From: Channallabes apus
Taxonomy: Eukaryota > Chordata > Actinopteri > Siluriformes > Clariidae
Direction: 5' to 3'
NCBI GenBank assembly: GCA_030522415.1
Contig: CM060114.1
Coordinates: forward strand, 24,694,804-24,758,803
Length of the DNA stretch: 64,000 nucleotides
Position 1 is the stretch's first letter; each line of letters starts with the position of its first letter. The translations under genes were made by a program, and so were the position numbers. Shown in pieces: positions 10,156 through 23,397 of the stretch. A model generated the notes under the pieces. It ran no database searches. It was not told the DNA's origin and worked only from the letters and a program-made list of their open reading frames with translations.

Positions 10156-11013
10156 TACAAGCATTTTATAAAACATCTATAATAACTTTAAATACAATAG
10201 ATGACTCAAAAGAAAATAAACAGAAAACTTACAATAAGTTGTTCAAAGGAATGTACAGTAGCACAGAGCTACATTCACATGGAACTCAATAGACTTCATA
10301 TAGATTGTATTATAGAAAACTGCCTATTACCAGACTAACCAAGGGAAGATGGTGCTTCTTTACTGTGTGCATACAGTAAATGACTAATGACCTACAGTAT
10401 TGTGTACTGTGTTATATTCTATTAGAAAAGAGAATAGTGCTATTTGGGTTTTTCAGAACAGTTGCTTTTATTCTATAATGTGTGAGAACACACACTCAGC
10501 ACACATATCCTTTTCCCAAAGTCAGTTTGTTTGCTTAAGTGTCTGAGGCGCATAAATTACACTGAGGTAGAGAGAGTGAGAGAAAAGATAGCGCTTCAAC
10601 TCCTACATGTAATCATGACCTACCATTATAATATGCAAAGTAGTCCACTGGTGTATGTGTGGGCGTGTGTGTATGTGTCGGTGTGTATTCAGTGGCTGGC
10701 TCTTGTGGGAGTGTAGCAACTACTACTATTTTCACTTGTAGACTTACACTGTGTCAAACCTCTGAAGTGCAGCCAAGTTATACACACCACAAGCTTTATG
10801 TATGTCATTTTTATTTAACCATTACACCATAGGTATTGTATCATTCTTCTTTGGAATACCTCTACACAAATTTAATAAGAAGTTATGAGAAATAAAATTC
10901 AGTTATTGCATGACAAACAGTAAATGTGGACTAAAGTTGTGACTGCATTTACTGGTAGGAAATTTATGAAGACACTGCTGTAGAATTGATCACAGGACAC
11001 AATGTTGACTGTA

Positions 11014-11045
<32 letters not shown>

Positions 11046-12030
11046 TACATAAAAATGGTCTCCTAATGTGAATACAAATTAACAAACAAGCTAGTATTAT
11101 AGTAAGCAGATTAACCCTTGAACTACTATTATAGTATTTATTCACACCTTCATTCATCCTGGTCACAGTCCAAATCCAAAGCCTATACTTGGTACCCTGG
11201 GTATGAAGTTTAATACATGCAAAACGGGACACTTGTCTATCTCTGCGCAAGAGTAGAGTTAACAAACTTAATTTAAATTTGACTCACTGTAATGCCAACA
11301 GGTTACTGTATATAAAAAAGGGCCGCTCTAAATAAACACCTTCAAATCATCATTTATTGTATTGCTAATTTATAGAATCGAAACAAATTGAATGTTTGAG
11401 AATATGATACGTGTGGTTAGTCTGATTGCATGCATACATGCATGCATGCATGCAAAAAAAGGCAAGATACCATTGTTAGTCTTTATTTCCTGTTTGTGTG
11501 GGTGAGAGCTGCAGTGATAGATTAGTGGACAATGTACCTTAATAAAGGTGTCTCGCGTAAACCCCGAGGTGCCGAGAGGTGGAAAAATGGCTGGGGGGAG
11601 GGAGGGATGGATGGATTGGTCAGAAGTAAAAGAAAAAGAAAGGTGCCCAGTTCATGACCTGGTCAGGAATGCAGGCTGGCCTTTCCAAAATTACTTAGTG
11701 AAACTAGACACCCTCTCAAAAACCAAACGTCAATCAAACTGGTGGAACCAGAGAGAGAGAGAGAGAGAAATAAATGCAACATGTATATAAATCAGGGAGA
11801 GCGATGCTGTATAATACACATAAAGGATATGGTACAATACAATTTGTGTTCACTTACATGAATCAAGGGAATTTCCTTACTTTTTGTTAAACACAACGGT
11901 AAAGACACACCCCTTTTTCTGTCAATCAGGAAGAGGTGGAGTTGTTCGTCTGCCCAGAAGCAAACAACAGTGACAGCTTCCTTCCTCAGGGTAAACACAT
12001 CTCAAAGCGTTTACCTATCTACTGACATAC
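10156..12030. other. Mostly unique AT-rich sequence with short simple repeats
   Basis: No gene seen. It contains a (TTTA)n run at 11012-11040, a self-complementary CATG-type run at 11429-11454 and (GA)n at 11750-11768. Confidence 0.5.
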
Positions 12031-12031
12031 T

Positions 12032-12058
12032 ACACACACACACACACACACACACACA
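12032..12058. repeat. (CA)n microsatellite
   Basis: About 13 CA units. Confidence 0.95.
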
Positions 12059-12131
12059 TCCTCAACGCAAACCTGACTACTTCCACGCAGGTCACAGATT
12101 AACCCTCCTAAAACGTCCCCCGTATCCAGTG

Positions 12132-12133
<2 letters not shown>

Positions 12134-12181
<48 letters not shown>
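12134..12181. repeat. (CA)n microsatellite
   Basis: About 24 CA units. Confidence 0.96.
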
Positions 12182-12184
<3 letters not shown>

Positions 12185-12664
12185 CACTAACACTTTTATT
12201 CAGGTTTAAGGAGTTTTTTATAACTGTGAGTGTTTGCTAACTGTCTTTAGGTTAACACTGTGTTATTCACTCTCACACACATACGCATGCATACAAACAC
12301 ACACCTTTGTTAATGCAGAGATTTTGATGCCTGGGCAACCAGTTTGCAAATGTGTATGCTGTGTGTCACACTGTGCTAGATGAGATACAGTATTTTACAG
12401 CTTCACTGAGATAATTAGAGATAACAAGTGGCAACTGGCGCACATGTATTTGCAAATGAGTCAGCTCACTCATGCACTTTAAGGTACAGTAAACACAGAG
12501 AGCAAATTTGGATAACTGGACAGTAATTTATAATACTGTACATTTGGATCATAGAAAATATATATATATTTCTCTAGTACCTGTACGATGGGATTTCATG
12601 ATGCAGAATAACAAACACAATCACAAGAGTAAAAACTAGTTTTATTTCTCTATATAATAAAATT
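12182..12664. other. Unannotated sequence
   Basis: No feature recognised. Confidence 0.4.
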
Positions 12665-13105
12665 CACAAGTGCTTGGATACCATTAAGTCAGAAAGTTTT
12701 CTCAGTATGCCGGAGCCATGATCAGACTGCCTGCAGTCATATCTGAAACACTGGCCTCCCAGGAACTCATTTAATGGCCCAGACATGTGGAAATGGCTTG
12801 GTACGCTTCCCACAAACAGATGCATCTCTGCCGCAAGCTGCTAACAAGTAATCAAGGATCACTTGATTCCGTTCCTCTTGCTGAATGTTCATGACAATGA
12901 CTGCAGTGGGCTCCAAGCCACCTCAGCCAGGATCGTGATGCACCAAAGTATGGGGTTCTTTAAAATGTTTGCACCCTTCAAATGTTTTAGTGCGGCGAAG
13001 AGTCTCATCACTGAACTGCGCTTGAAGTCTAAATGTCAATCTGTTTTACGCATTCGTTCATGGAAAAGTTCAACAGAAGTTGCAGTTTAACTTGAACATC
13101 CCTTA
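12665..13105 (-). pseudogene. Internally deleted mariner transposon relic, copy A
   Basis: On the minus strand the relic starts near 13105 with GGGATGTTCAAGTTAAACTG and holds decayed transposase pieces. A block reading GLEPTAVIVMN aligns with the N-terminal linker (DPGxGxPxTAxxPxN) of mariner transposases. After a short spacer it joins PSHFHMSGPLNEFLGGQCF, equivalent to the block around the third catalytic residue and after it (PDLxPSDFHLFGPLKEFLGG). Most of the catalytic domain is therefore absent, and stops and frameshifts are frequent. The same structure recurs at 27130-27602. Recognition is by motif order; the superfamily is fairly sure, the lineage is not. Confidence 0.55.
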
Positions 13106-15249
13106 AATCAATACAGAATTATATTGCATGTACCGTATATCTTAGCATAACAAAATACACATTAAAGCATAACATTAAAATGAAATTAAAAAATGTAAAA
13201 AAAAATTACAAATTAAACAAAAATTTGTAAGAGTTTTTAAATATATTTTATACATTACAGCTTTATAAGTTTTCCCATATTTTATTCTTATTTTTATCCA
13301 TAATTTATAGTCTTGTTTTTTAAGGTCACTGGCGGTCATATAAGCATTTCACTGTATATCGTATGTGGCAAATAAGATTAGAATTAATAAATGTAATAAA
13401 AAATCTACATTACAATAAAATCATTTGCTTACAGTATCCTCAAATTCTATACTAAACCATCACACACAAACACACATGCACACACTCTCATGGAAACAGC
13501 CAGATTGGCAGCATGTGCTTGTATCATGTGACCTGGCCTTCTTATAAACATGTATTTGCTATTTATGATCATAACTTTTTGGGGAAAATGTTGATCTTTG
13601 TTAAAATGTGTGATGCTGTGTAAATATTATGCTTCATTTGGAGTTGATATAAAACAGGTTCATGAGGTTTTGTTATTGTGCACACACAAATAATGATAAA
13701 GCAAAGCAATAATGGCAGTTTTACTCTCATAAGTGTATACTGCTATTTTGCACAATCAAACGTCTCATTTTGAGCCAGTGGCTCAAAGCTGGCCAGTGCT
13801 TCAACCTGTTTCTTCCTACCGTGGCATTTATTTAGTTTTAGTTTTTGCATCATTTAGTGCTGGCATTATCTGGGATGCTCTTTTTAAAAAATCTCAAAGA
13901 AAACATAATCATATTAAAAATTTTAAATCACAAATGCACGTGTACATGTGGGAGCTTGTGTGTATGGATAAGTTTGCTATCGATATATGTTCTGTGTACA
14001 GTACCTGCTAAATTTCATGAATTCACCCAGAAATCATTTTGAAAACAGAAATCAGCTTTTCTTTTTTTTTTTTTTACTAGCTCAGCTGTTAAGGGCCAAA
14101 AGCTCCACATCAAATGCATTGGAGCACCATTATTTTTTTTATCACAGCTTAGCATCTTCTTTTTTTTACGAATTAGTTTAGCATCTAGCAACTAATCAGG
14201 TCTAAATCAGATTATGTTTGGTCATATTGGTATATTGACCCCTACTAATTACACTGGTACAAATTTAAATGGTACAGGTCATCAGTGTAGTAACACTTTC
14301 TAGGTACTTAGAGTAACGTAATTGAGTTTATCTATCTGTTTATCTTTAACTTGCTCTTATCTCATCAATCGAGACATTTCTGGAAGAAGAAAAGCAGGAA
14401 GCAGTCCTATTTCTGCTGCATTTGTCGCTGTTTGTCAACAGAACAAACAATACACTTACACTATAATTTCAGAATAAAAGTATGCATTTGTCATGTTTAT
14501 CTATGTGTTTATGCTTATCATTAATTAATCAATGTCAGTGCAGGTCATTAACACACTTAGCCGCAATTTATCATAGCAAGTCTCAGACATCCCATCCTGC
14601 AAAACATCGTTTTAGGGACAGCAGTACCACAATTAAGCTGTTAAACTCACCTTTTACAACCACTAAACCCGCCATGGGCTGTTGCAAAACTGCCACTTTG
14701 AGTATTCATTATAGTACACATTACAGTGCTTTGGGTGAGGGGTGTTTTGTATTTTGTAGATGAAAGATGGTAAATGAAAAGCCCCGTCCATTAACAAAAA
14801 AGTGATTGGTTCACTTAGAACAAAGAGAGATGAGTCTGTAATGTTCAATTTCAAGTTTGATTTCCAGGAAATTGTATTGGCATCATGGAGCCGTTATTAA
14901 TATGCGGTAGGCTCCCAGAACTTCTGGAAGAGGTGGGATGTGCAATCAGTCTATCAGAATGTTTTTGAAAAATGGCTTGAAAACAGTGAACTCAAAAGAA
15001 ATCCACAGGAGAATGTGTGAAACTGACAAAGAAGCATGCTGCCCGCAAATTATAGGATTTTATTCAAATTTTATACAGCCTTAATAGAATGTATACTCTT
15101 AGTTACAGTGCAATTAAAACTTAGCTTATTAAACTTTCAATGGTATCAATGTTCTGTATCAGTGGTCGTAAAACCATATATTAAATTACAAACATATAGT
15201 ATGAAATATGAATGGACTACTGTTTTGTAGAATTAATTGAATGCTGAGT
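13106..15249. other. Mostly unique AT-rich sequence
   Basis: No gene seen. At 13325-13385, 'gcatttcactgtatatcgta ... gtggcaaataaga' resembles the 3' end of a fish SINE or LINE, but the body is not recognisable. Confidence 0.45.
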
Positions 15250-15845
15250 TTATTCCATTCAATTAATTTTTATTTGTATAGCACTTTTCGCAATTGTCAT
15301 TGTCGCAAAGCACCTTTACACAATCAAAAGAATTATTTAAGTTTGTATGGAATGTGAATGTGTATGTATTAACATGGTCAGATAGTCCCTGGTGAGCAAG
15401 CCGAAGGCGACAGTGGCAAGGAAAAACTCCCTGAGATGGTAATAGGAAGAAACCTTGAGAGGAACCAGACTCGACAGAGAACCCATCCTCATCTGGGTGA
15501 AACAATGAGCAGGACTTGATCTGTATTCATACTGTGTGTTAGGTGGCAGCCAGTTCAGCATAACAGTTGATGTTAATTGATGTTAATATAGTAGTTATTG
15601 TAGACTCAGGTAGACTGAAATAGACTGAAATTCCAGTCCTGAACTATCGAGCAGCTGCAGTCATCAGTCAAGGCCAGAACCGTCTTCATGGTAGAGTGAA
15701 ACCATCCCCAGACACCGGACGCATCCCAAAGAGACACACGAGGCATCCATGTGACGAAGTGGGGCACCAGGATGAGTCAGACAGGTTCGGAGTGCAGAGG
15801 AAGTCAGGATCACTGGCAGCTCAGGACCGACATGTGTAGCGTTAT
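15250..15845 (-). mobile_element. L2-type LINE 3' untranslated fragment
   Basis: The block 'ggaaaaactccctgagatgg', then 'gaaaccttgagaggaaccag' and 'gaacccatcctcat', is shared with the 3' region of the LINE at 50.8-52.8 kb in the same order and orientation. The far end (15780-15845, 'aggatcactggcagctcagg') corresponds to 51300-51345 of that copy. The coding frame is missing, so this is a 5'-truncated insertion of about 600 bp. It ends just before an hAT-like end at 15857. Confidence 0.8.
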
Positions 15846-15856
15846 GTGTTTAAATC

Positions 15857-16715
15857 CAGAGGTGGCAAGTAACAAAATATTTATTATTGTAGTTAAGTAT
15901 CTTTTTAGTTTATCTATATTTACTTTAGTAGTTTCCATATTTAATAATTTATACTTCTACCCACTACATTTTTTTCATGAAAACCTGAACTTTTACTTAC
16001 TGAATTTTAAATAGAGATTCCTTACGTTTCATTTGGCAATCACACAAAAGTGTATTGATTATCTATCTCAAACTAAGCAGTCATGCTGTCACATCACAAC
16101 AATGACCTAAGCTCCACCCCACTTGAAGAAAACAGAAACGAAACAATTCCATCAATTCTAGTTTACAGTAAATGACTGGCAGGTAATTATAAGTGATTGA
16201 CATTTACCTGGCCAACAGATCCCACCCACTTTGTCTCGGGGCTGCGTATTCTTTCTCAAGTGTCTGGAACAGGTGCACTTGTCAAAGTCAGATTAGAAAT
16301 CATCTAGCAAAAGATGTTAGCAGACTTTGCAAACTGTAAAATATTTGTTTTGCGTTTCATGGCAATAATGTTTTTTTTAATGACAAGCTTATAAAACTTT
16401 GACATATTTTTTACCTCCTTTTATTCTGTATGTTTGCAGTATTCCCATATAAAATCTTGTCACTATGCACTATACAAGTCATGGCATTGAATTGTACATG
16501 TATTTATTCATTATTAATTAATAACTTCAACTGTTTAAAATACTTAAAAATACTGTTTATGACTTAATCAGGAAAATAAATATCTATAAAATCAATTTAT
16601 TTGTGGAGTACTTGTATTTAAAAAGATCATTTTACAGCATATACTAAATCAAGTGGTACTTCTACTTGTAATAGAGTTCATTTTTAGGCAAGTACTTGAC
16701 GTCAACTTGACTATG
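15857..16715. mobile_element. Old hAT-like element, ends degraded
   Basis: It begins CAGAGGTGGCAAGTAAC and continues through 'gtagttaagta', 'actttagtag' and 'ctacccactacatttttt' blocks. It closes with complementary 'ggagtacttgtattta', 'ggtacttctacttgtaat' and 'gcaagtacttgac' blocks. This 'acttaagta / tacttgagt' style is shared with the hAT elements at 45.6 and 56.7 kb. The right terminus (expected CCACCTCTG) and the target duplication are not visible. Confidence 0.5.
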
Positions 16716-16888
16716 TTGCATTTCAGAATATAACCTTACCTTATAACCTTTAACAGTAACAAAATCTGGAAACAAAACACAATGACATGTATTCATTGTT
16801 TGAAAGGTTAAATACATCTATGAAAAAAATTGCTAAAAATACCCAGCGTGCATTTGAATATTGTTTAACCATCCAACCAGACATATGG

Positions 16889-16889
<1 letters not shown>

Positions 16890-16929
<40 letters not shown>
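16890..16929. repeat. (CA)n microsatellite
   Basis: About 20 CA units, inverted relative to the TG array at 17024. Confidence 0.96.
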
Positions 16930-16930
<1 letters not shown>

Positions 16931-17020
16931 TGCACACTCCTGTACAAATGGGTGTAAATCCAAAATGAGAAAGAAAGTGAGCCCAATCTGGACCATTGTA
17001 CTATTTGGGATTAACCCAGT

Positions 17021-17023
<3 letters not shown>

Positions 17024-17107
<84 letters not shown>
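17024..17107. repeat. (TG)n microsatellite
   Basis: About 42 TG units; its complement lies 95 bases upstream. Confidence 0.97.
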
Positions 17108-17109
<2 letters not shown>

Positions 17110-17686
17110 ATGTGTGTGTGTTTGGGGGGGGATGGGTCAAGATTGCACTTTGGCCTGAAGTCTCTGCCATGAAATGAAATCCCCTTAATCTGTCATCACC
17201 TTCAGAGAGGTGTGGAGTGGAACGAGGGAATATCACCCCCGTGCACAGGGGTGTGTGTTTGGTTGCATTCTTATTTCAATTGACATGACAGAATGCACAT
17301 GAGTTGCCAGGATAGTTAATACATTGTATGATGTTCAATATTAGATTTGATGCGACAATATTAGATTTTTACGGCGACAGACTGCAAAGTGCCTAATGAT
17401 ACAGTTAAAAAAATAGTTTGTTTATGGAGGAACCTCAAAAGCAACCTCATTTCCCTTCTCGTCTGTTCAAACCGCTCAGCATTCCATACAACTAGAATGT
17501 TAAACCGGCCTGATCATTTGTCATCATCTTTTGCATGAATGATTCATAGGCCACTGTGTGACAAACAAAAACATTCCTCTGAATCTGCTCAACTACAGTT
17601 ATTGGATTAAAGAATACAAGGAAGTCTGGCTTTTTATAAGTATAATATGAAAAAGAAAAATAGATATAGATCAAGACAAAAATATA
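17108..17686. other. Unannotated sequence
   Basis: No feature recognised. Confidence 0.4.
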
Positions 17687-17875
17687 CAGAGTCAGTCAAA
17701 AAAAATGTGTACACACTTCAGGAAACGAAAAACTATACTGTATATACATATATATTTAATATACTAATATTCTGATAATAATATGATAATATTATTAATA
17801 TTATGTTCATATAATATAGCTACATTATACTATTTTTCTTTTCCTGAAGTGTATATAATTTTTTTTGGCTGACTG
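17687..17875. mobile_element. Short palindromic MITE (189 bp), Tc1/mariner type
   Basis: TA flanks both sides (17685-17686 and 17876-17877). The left arm reads 'cagagtcagtcaaaaaaaat' then 'gtgtacacacttcagga'; the right arm, complemented, 'cagtcagccaaaaaaaatta' then 'tatacacttcagga'. The centre is pure AT and could fold the element into one long hairpin. No coding capacity. Confidence 0.75.
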
Positions 17876-17876
17876 T

Positions 17877-20529
17877 ATATACATGTTGACAAAACTGCAT
17901 GAACAACGTGCTACGCAATGTTATACCAACATCATCATTAAAGTTTTAGTAGCAGCATTTGTTACTGTTAAATTATATTTCTTAATAATAAAATCGTATA
18001 TAAAAATATATATGCACAAATATTAATCCGAAAGATTACAAAAGAAGTACCAGTAATAAATGCTTCTGTAATGCAAAGATTTTGACATGCATATGTGTAT
18101 GCAGCAAAAATTGGATAACCTGTTTTAATTTTCATGATGTTTTTGAGCAGAAACTAAAACAGGGTAGAAACTTCCAGTTACATGCAGGGCATCAAACAAG
18201 ATAGTTGAGGTAGCAAACAGGAAGCAATAATGAAAGGTGCTTTCTAGGTGTTCTGTTGATGTTGTTGTTGTGAGTTCAAATGACGCTGATGTGCATGTTC
18301 AGAGAGGTAAAAATAAGTTCCTGCTTGCATTGCTGACCTCCGGAAACTCATATAAATTACCGTAAAAGCACATCTCAAAAAGCCTTTTCTCAAAAGCTTT
18401 TAATGTTATCTTAGCAGCAAATTTCTCACTTAATTCCATCTGTACTAGAAAATATTGAATACAAAGCAGCGGAAGCAGTATACAATATGGGGAAGATTTA
18501 TTTTTTTACAGAATAGCTTTTATAAACCAACCAGCTTCAGTGCATTTCATGTTTGTTACATTGTGGTTTCAGTGATTGAATCAAAGTGCACTTATGTTAA
18601 TGGAGATTTTCCTGCGATTGTCTTATATAATATGCTACATAATTTTAAATGTGTATAGTCAACAATGTGAAACATTATTAATGGACAATGCAACCTAGAA
18701 GGGATGGTCTTGTGATGCTGGATCAAGAGAAGTTCTAATAAATTAAATGATGAATGTACTGTACAAAAAAAAACTAATCGAAATATGCAATAAAATAAAT
18801 GAATATACAGTATGGGGAATGAGTAAAGTGTGTGGCTGGATTTTGAGGACTACATTAATAAACTTAAATAATGTGTCTATCTTGTCAAAATTGTTTAGGT
18901 TATGTTAATGTGAATTTCATGTGGTTTCACACTGGATAAATCAGCCTGCAGTTGTGTCTGTTATGTACGTAGTTAAGTAAACAAAATATCAAACTCATCC
19001 TTTGATATTGATTGTGTAATGAGTCAAACAGAAAGTAGTGGCACCAAATTAGTTCAGGCAAACGTTTTAATTTAAAAAGATTGTTAAAAATCATGAGAAA
19101 CATTATACAACAGAACAATATAAACCAATACTTCATTTATCACATAATCAGCCTCCTGCTCTTCCAGTTTTAGGTTTACTTTGGTACATGATGACAGCTC
19201 CTTATCATAGTACAAGTATTTACTGTATGACAGTTTCTCTTGACGCTGATGTCACTGTCTATTTATGCATCTACCGACCACGTACCTTTCAGTCATCCCC
19301 TGTGTAACATTGCAATAGGGGACAGAACCAGATGAAGTGCATGCAACAGCTTCGCACACGCATACAGCAGGTGCATAATTTTTATACGCACTTGCATTGA
19401 CCATACATATTTTGTCAATATTGATACTACATTATCTCAGATAGCTTTAAGTATATAGCACAATTTTCAAACAACATGCAAATCACATAATTTCCCATTT
19501 CATAGAATTTATCATGGACATTAAGTGACACATGCCTTTAATTTATTACTTTGTTTCGCTTAAATTATCCCTAATTTTAATATAACATACCACAACATAC
19601 CATATCACAATATTCCATACCTTTACAACATATTGTAAAATATCATAGCATAACATAACAAAACATAACATAACATAACATCAAATATCATGACAATGGC
19701 AGTTAAAAACATTACCATGCCTAAACATTCTTCAAAAATCATTAAACACATTTAAACCACTTGTTGCAACATAGAAAATACCTTTCCTTCATAGAACAGA
19801 AAGAACCAATATGATTGGCTTATAAAGTGCTTTTGCTCTGAAATGGGGGAGGGTGCCATGCTTTGATCAAATCTATGTTAATCTTCTAAAAGACGATTTT
19901 TAGTGCTTTTTACATTAAATGTTTGTTTATAGACAACCTTGTGTGCCAGAAAGTAATAATTTGTCAAAATGAGTAAAAGACTAAAAACATTTATTGTGTT
20001 TTGCTGTTATTCATTTCAAGCACTGCAAACATCATTATGTATGGTTGAAAGTCCTTCTCCTTACATTTTCCTTACATGACAAGCTCTCGCAACACGTACA
20101 CCAAGTGAGCATGTTTGAGCACTAAGAGATGGATACTAACTCTAACGCTTATAGTATTACAATTGAGGTAAGACTACTAAACTAAGATTAGTGTCTCTCA
20201 GTTTGTGTAATTATAGACCTTAAATGATCAATGTAAGCCCCAATGCAATCAAAGCCCCAGAAATGAAAAACAAACACATCCTGTCCAAGACATACCTAGA
20301 TAGGCAAAGTTTCTGGTTAAATTAAAGGTGACAGCTATCAAAGTGATGTATACTCAACCTGAACACATTATAGCTGAACACATTTCAGAGAGGTGTCATC
20401 ACTATGCCGCCGAACCATGCCCACAACTTCCTGTGAAAGAGGGAAAGAGAGAGAGGTGTGTGGGGGCGAGGTGTGTGTATGTATGAAGTGGCTCACCGGC
20501 ACTACTGCTACTGTCTTCCTCTGGATGCT

Positions 20530-20532
<3 letters not shown>
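17877..20532. other. Mostly unique AT-rich sequence
   Basis: No gene or dispersed repeat recognised. A (CATAA)n-like pentanucleotide stretch lies at about 19640-19690. Confidence 0.45.

Positions 20533-20568
<36 letters not shown>
20533..20568. repeat. (GA)n microsatellite
   Basis: Eighteen GA units. Confidence 0.96.
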
Positions 20569-20571
<3 letters not shown>

Positions 20572-20744
20572 TATGTAGTGAGGTTAACTTGTGTGTCGGT
20601 GTGTAGGTGTGTGTGGATTTTGCCATAGTTTGTGATGTCAAGAGTGATGTCACACCTGTACCGTGTGGGTGCGCACACACACACACACGTATTCATTTTG
20701 TTATATTGAACTTTCAGCTGCATAACACACATGATGTTATATAA

Positions 20745-21022
20745 TTTCTATCCGTTATCACCCAAATGAGGATGGGTTCCCTGTTGAGTCTGGTTCCTCT
20801 CAAGGCTTCTTTCTATTGTCATCTCAGGGAGTTTTTCCTTGCCACTGTCGCCTTCACCCTTGGCTTGCTCATCAGAGACGATCTCATTATTATCTAGACA
20901 CATTTTTCTCACACATACACACTTCCTTAAATTTTCTTTTCAAATTTTTTTTTTACTTTTGTGAAGCTGCTTTGACACAATAACCATTGTTAAAAGCGCT
21001 ATTTAAATTAATTTGAATTGAA
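20745..21022 (+). mobile_element. L2-type LINE 3' tail fragment
   Basis: It carries the complement of the tail blocks seen at 15250 and 50.8 kb: 'aatgaggatgggttccctgt', 'ctggttcctctcaaggcttc', 'ctcagggagtttttccttgc', 'gaagctgctttgacacaat' and an AATTGAATT-type end. Only the last 280 bases of the LINE are present. Confidence 0.8.
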
Positions 21023-21349
21023 CATATGAAAGAGAATAGAATAAAAATTAAATCAGGCGTGTTATGGTTGCTGGAGCTGAAACTACTTTGTTGTAGTTTG
21101 TGTTTTTTTTTTCAGGAATATTTACATTTTCAAGCAGAATGTAGAAACTGCATTTTTACGTTAATAAGTCAAAATATATATGTACAGATTCATACAAATG
21201 TACTGTATATACTAGTCATGATTTTAGGTATATAACAATATAACAACCAATAAACTTTCATTATTGCATATACTGTACAACCCCAGTATATGCAAGTCCA
21301 TTTCAGAAGAGTATGGAAATTGGCTAGAAAAACAAAAAGGAGTCATTTG

Positions 21350-21512
21350 TGGCAGCACAATGGCTTATTGGTTCGCACTGTTGACTTGCATTCCAGCATC
21401 CAGCAGATTTGATTCCTGGCCAGGTTTGGTTCCCGTATCTGTGTACTTGGTGGATTTCCTCCTGTTGCTCCAGTTTCTTCCCACAGTCCAAAGACATGCA
21501 GATTAGGATTAT
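21350..21512 (+). repeat. SINE head fragment (tRNA-derived family 1)
   Basis: 'aatggcttattggttcgcac' is a box A-like segment and 'gtttggttcccgtatctgt' a decayed box B-like segment. These are followed by the family's 'ttcctcctgttgctccagtt' and 'ttcccacagtccaaagacatg' blocks. The tail blocks are missing. Confidence 0.55.
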
Positions 21513-21609
21513 TGCCATTCCCAAATTGCCCATACTGTAGTTTTTGGAGTCATCAACCATCATGTTCTCTGAGTCAAAAAGGAAACAATCCAAGGTAGTA
21601 TGCATGTTA

Positions 21610-22215
21610 GGTCTAAAAGCAAGCATTAGTCATTGGATGGGTTTCTGCCAGTGCCTGTTGCATGGGTACAATGCATATCACTGAGGGTGTCATTAATGCA
21701 GGAATATATGTCCTTTTTGGAGCAACGAATACTGCCATCCAAACATCATCCTTTTCAGAGACATCCTATATTTTCCAACAAGACAACGGCAAACCGCATT
21801 CTGCTTGGATTACGTATGCATGGCTGCTAAATACAGAATATGGGTGCTAGACTGGCCTGCCCGCTCCAATTGAGAATGTGTGCTGAATTATGAAGTGCAA
21901 CATATGGCAAAAACGTTCACATGCAACTGTGCAGCTGAAGACCTGCATAATGGGGGGAAACTTCTGCTAGCCAAAGATGACCGACTGGCGTCTTCAGTGC
22001 GCTAATGCTTAAAACATGTTATTATGATGAATGGTGATGTTAGACATTGGTAAACGATAAACTGTCACAGTTGCAGCCACCAAATTTGACATGAGTGCAT
22101 ATTTTCAACAAATTCACATGGTAAATCAGCAATAATGTGAAGACACTTCCTTTTTTGTTTTATTGCCAATTTCCATACTGTCCCAACTTTTTTGCAATTG
22201 GGTTGTAATACAATG
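21610..22215 (+). pseudogene. Decayed Tc1/mariner-like transposase and 3' end
   Basis: The frame of 21662 reads ...IFQQDNGKPHSAWITYAWLL, matching the second-Asp block of IS630/Tc1 transposases. About 70 bases on, 'gactggcctgcccgctccaa' followed by 'attgagaatgtgtg' reads as DWPA.S..(P)IENVW in mixed frames, matching the block with the third catalytic acidic residue. The element ends near 22171-22205 with 'actgtcccaacttttttgca', a terminus common to a fish Tc1-like family. Stops and frameshifts are numerous; the first catalytic Asp and the left TIR are not recognisable. Confidence 0.55.
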
Positions 22216-22469
22216 TAGTTAGTGCTGCATAAGAACAACATTAATAACAATTAGAATGGAAGGGACAATTAATATAGAGGTTAATAAAATTAAAAAGGCT
22301 ATAGTGGTCATTAACGGAATCTTAAAGTTTCATTAGGAGGACTGTGGAATTTCAAATTGTCTTTGGACTTGTTTAGATAAGCACAAGCAAATCACACCAG
22401 AATACCAGCTGTTAGACAGATTTGACTTGAGACGGAGTAGCGAAGTGTTTCACACTTGCATTTAATCAG

Positions 22470-22585
22470 TCTTCCATTCATAATCCCGGTCAGGGTCATG
22501 GTGAATCTCAGGAAGACTGGAAGTCAGGTGGGAGAACACACTGTAGATAGGATGCCAGTCCATCACAGAGTACCATGCACACACG

Positions 22586-22626
<41 letters not shown>
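22470..22626 (-). repeat. SINE tail fragment with (CA)n
   Basis: 'ccggtcagggtcatggtgaa', 'ggatgccagtccatcacag' and 'taccatgcacac' follow the family 1 tail order. The (CA)n array at 22591-22627 has grown from the CA-rich end of the SINE segment. Confidence 0.55.

Positions 22627-22627
<1 letters not shown>
22591..22627. repeat. (CA)n microsatellite
   Basis: About 18 CA units at the edge of the SINE fragment. Confidence 0.95.
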
Positions 22628-22628
<1 letters not shown>

Positions 22629-23266
22629 GATATACATTTATACTCATTGACACCTGACAATTTAGCATACCTATATCTTCCTACTGTATGTGGTTTGTTT
22701 ATGGAAAGTAGAAAGGAACCCAAAAAAGACAAAAAAGAAGCATGGACTATGGAATGTACTAAAACACTGTATATAATCAGTCTTTAAGATTTAAAAAGCT
22801 CTACTATGTTCATAGCAACGCAAATACACTTAGGAGAAGTGCATCTTTTCCTGCCACGCCATCACTATTATTAGGTGCGGTTGAGTGTGACTGGGTGTAG
22901 CTGAATGCATGTAGTAATGCACATAAGTGACACGCCTCACTGATACACTCGCTCATTCTGCAAAGGTGTATTCCTTTTGGTATCAGGTGAAATGAGAATA
23001 CTTACTGGTTACGGACTGCTGTATAGTTATGGACATCTCTGCTTGTATGCGATGCAGGAATTTAATGCGGCGGTATTTTCATATTTACGTCATATTTTCC
23101 TAAAGGTGATAGACATCTTTCCAGTCTCGATACATCTACCATTTTCCTCACAATACTTGCACAATGATGGTGTGAGCAGGCATAGTGGATTCACTTTCAC
23201 TGTCAGTAAGCAAAGCATATGCAAAGCAAGCCTCTCGCTTTATAGACGACTATTTCCATTTTCAAC

Positions 23267-23269
<3 letters not shown>
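22628..23269. other. Unannotated sequence
   Basis: No feature recognised. Confidence 0.4.

Positions 23270-23300
<31 letters not shown>
23270..23300. repeat. (CT)n microsatellite
   Basis: About 15 CT units. Confidence 0.95.
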
Positions 23301-23301
<1 letters not shown>

Positions 23302-23356
23302 GCTCCTCTTCCTCTTGCTCTGCAAAGCAAATGGCACACACTCACACACACTCAGT

Positions 23357-23358
<2 letters not shown>

Positions 23359-23392
<34 letters not shown>
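23359..23392. repeat. (CA)n microsatellite
   Basis: About 17 CA units in a longer CA-rich tract. Confidence 0.95.
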
Positions 23393-23397
<5 letters not shown>

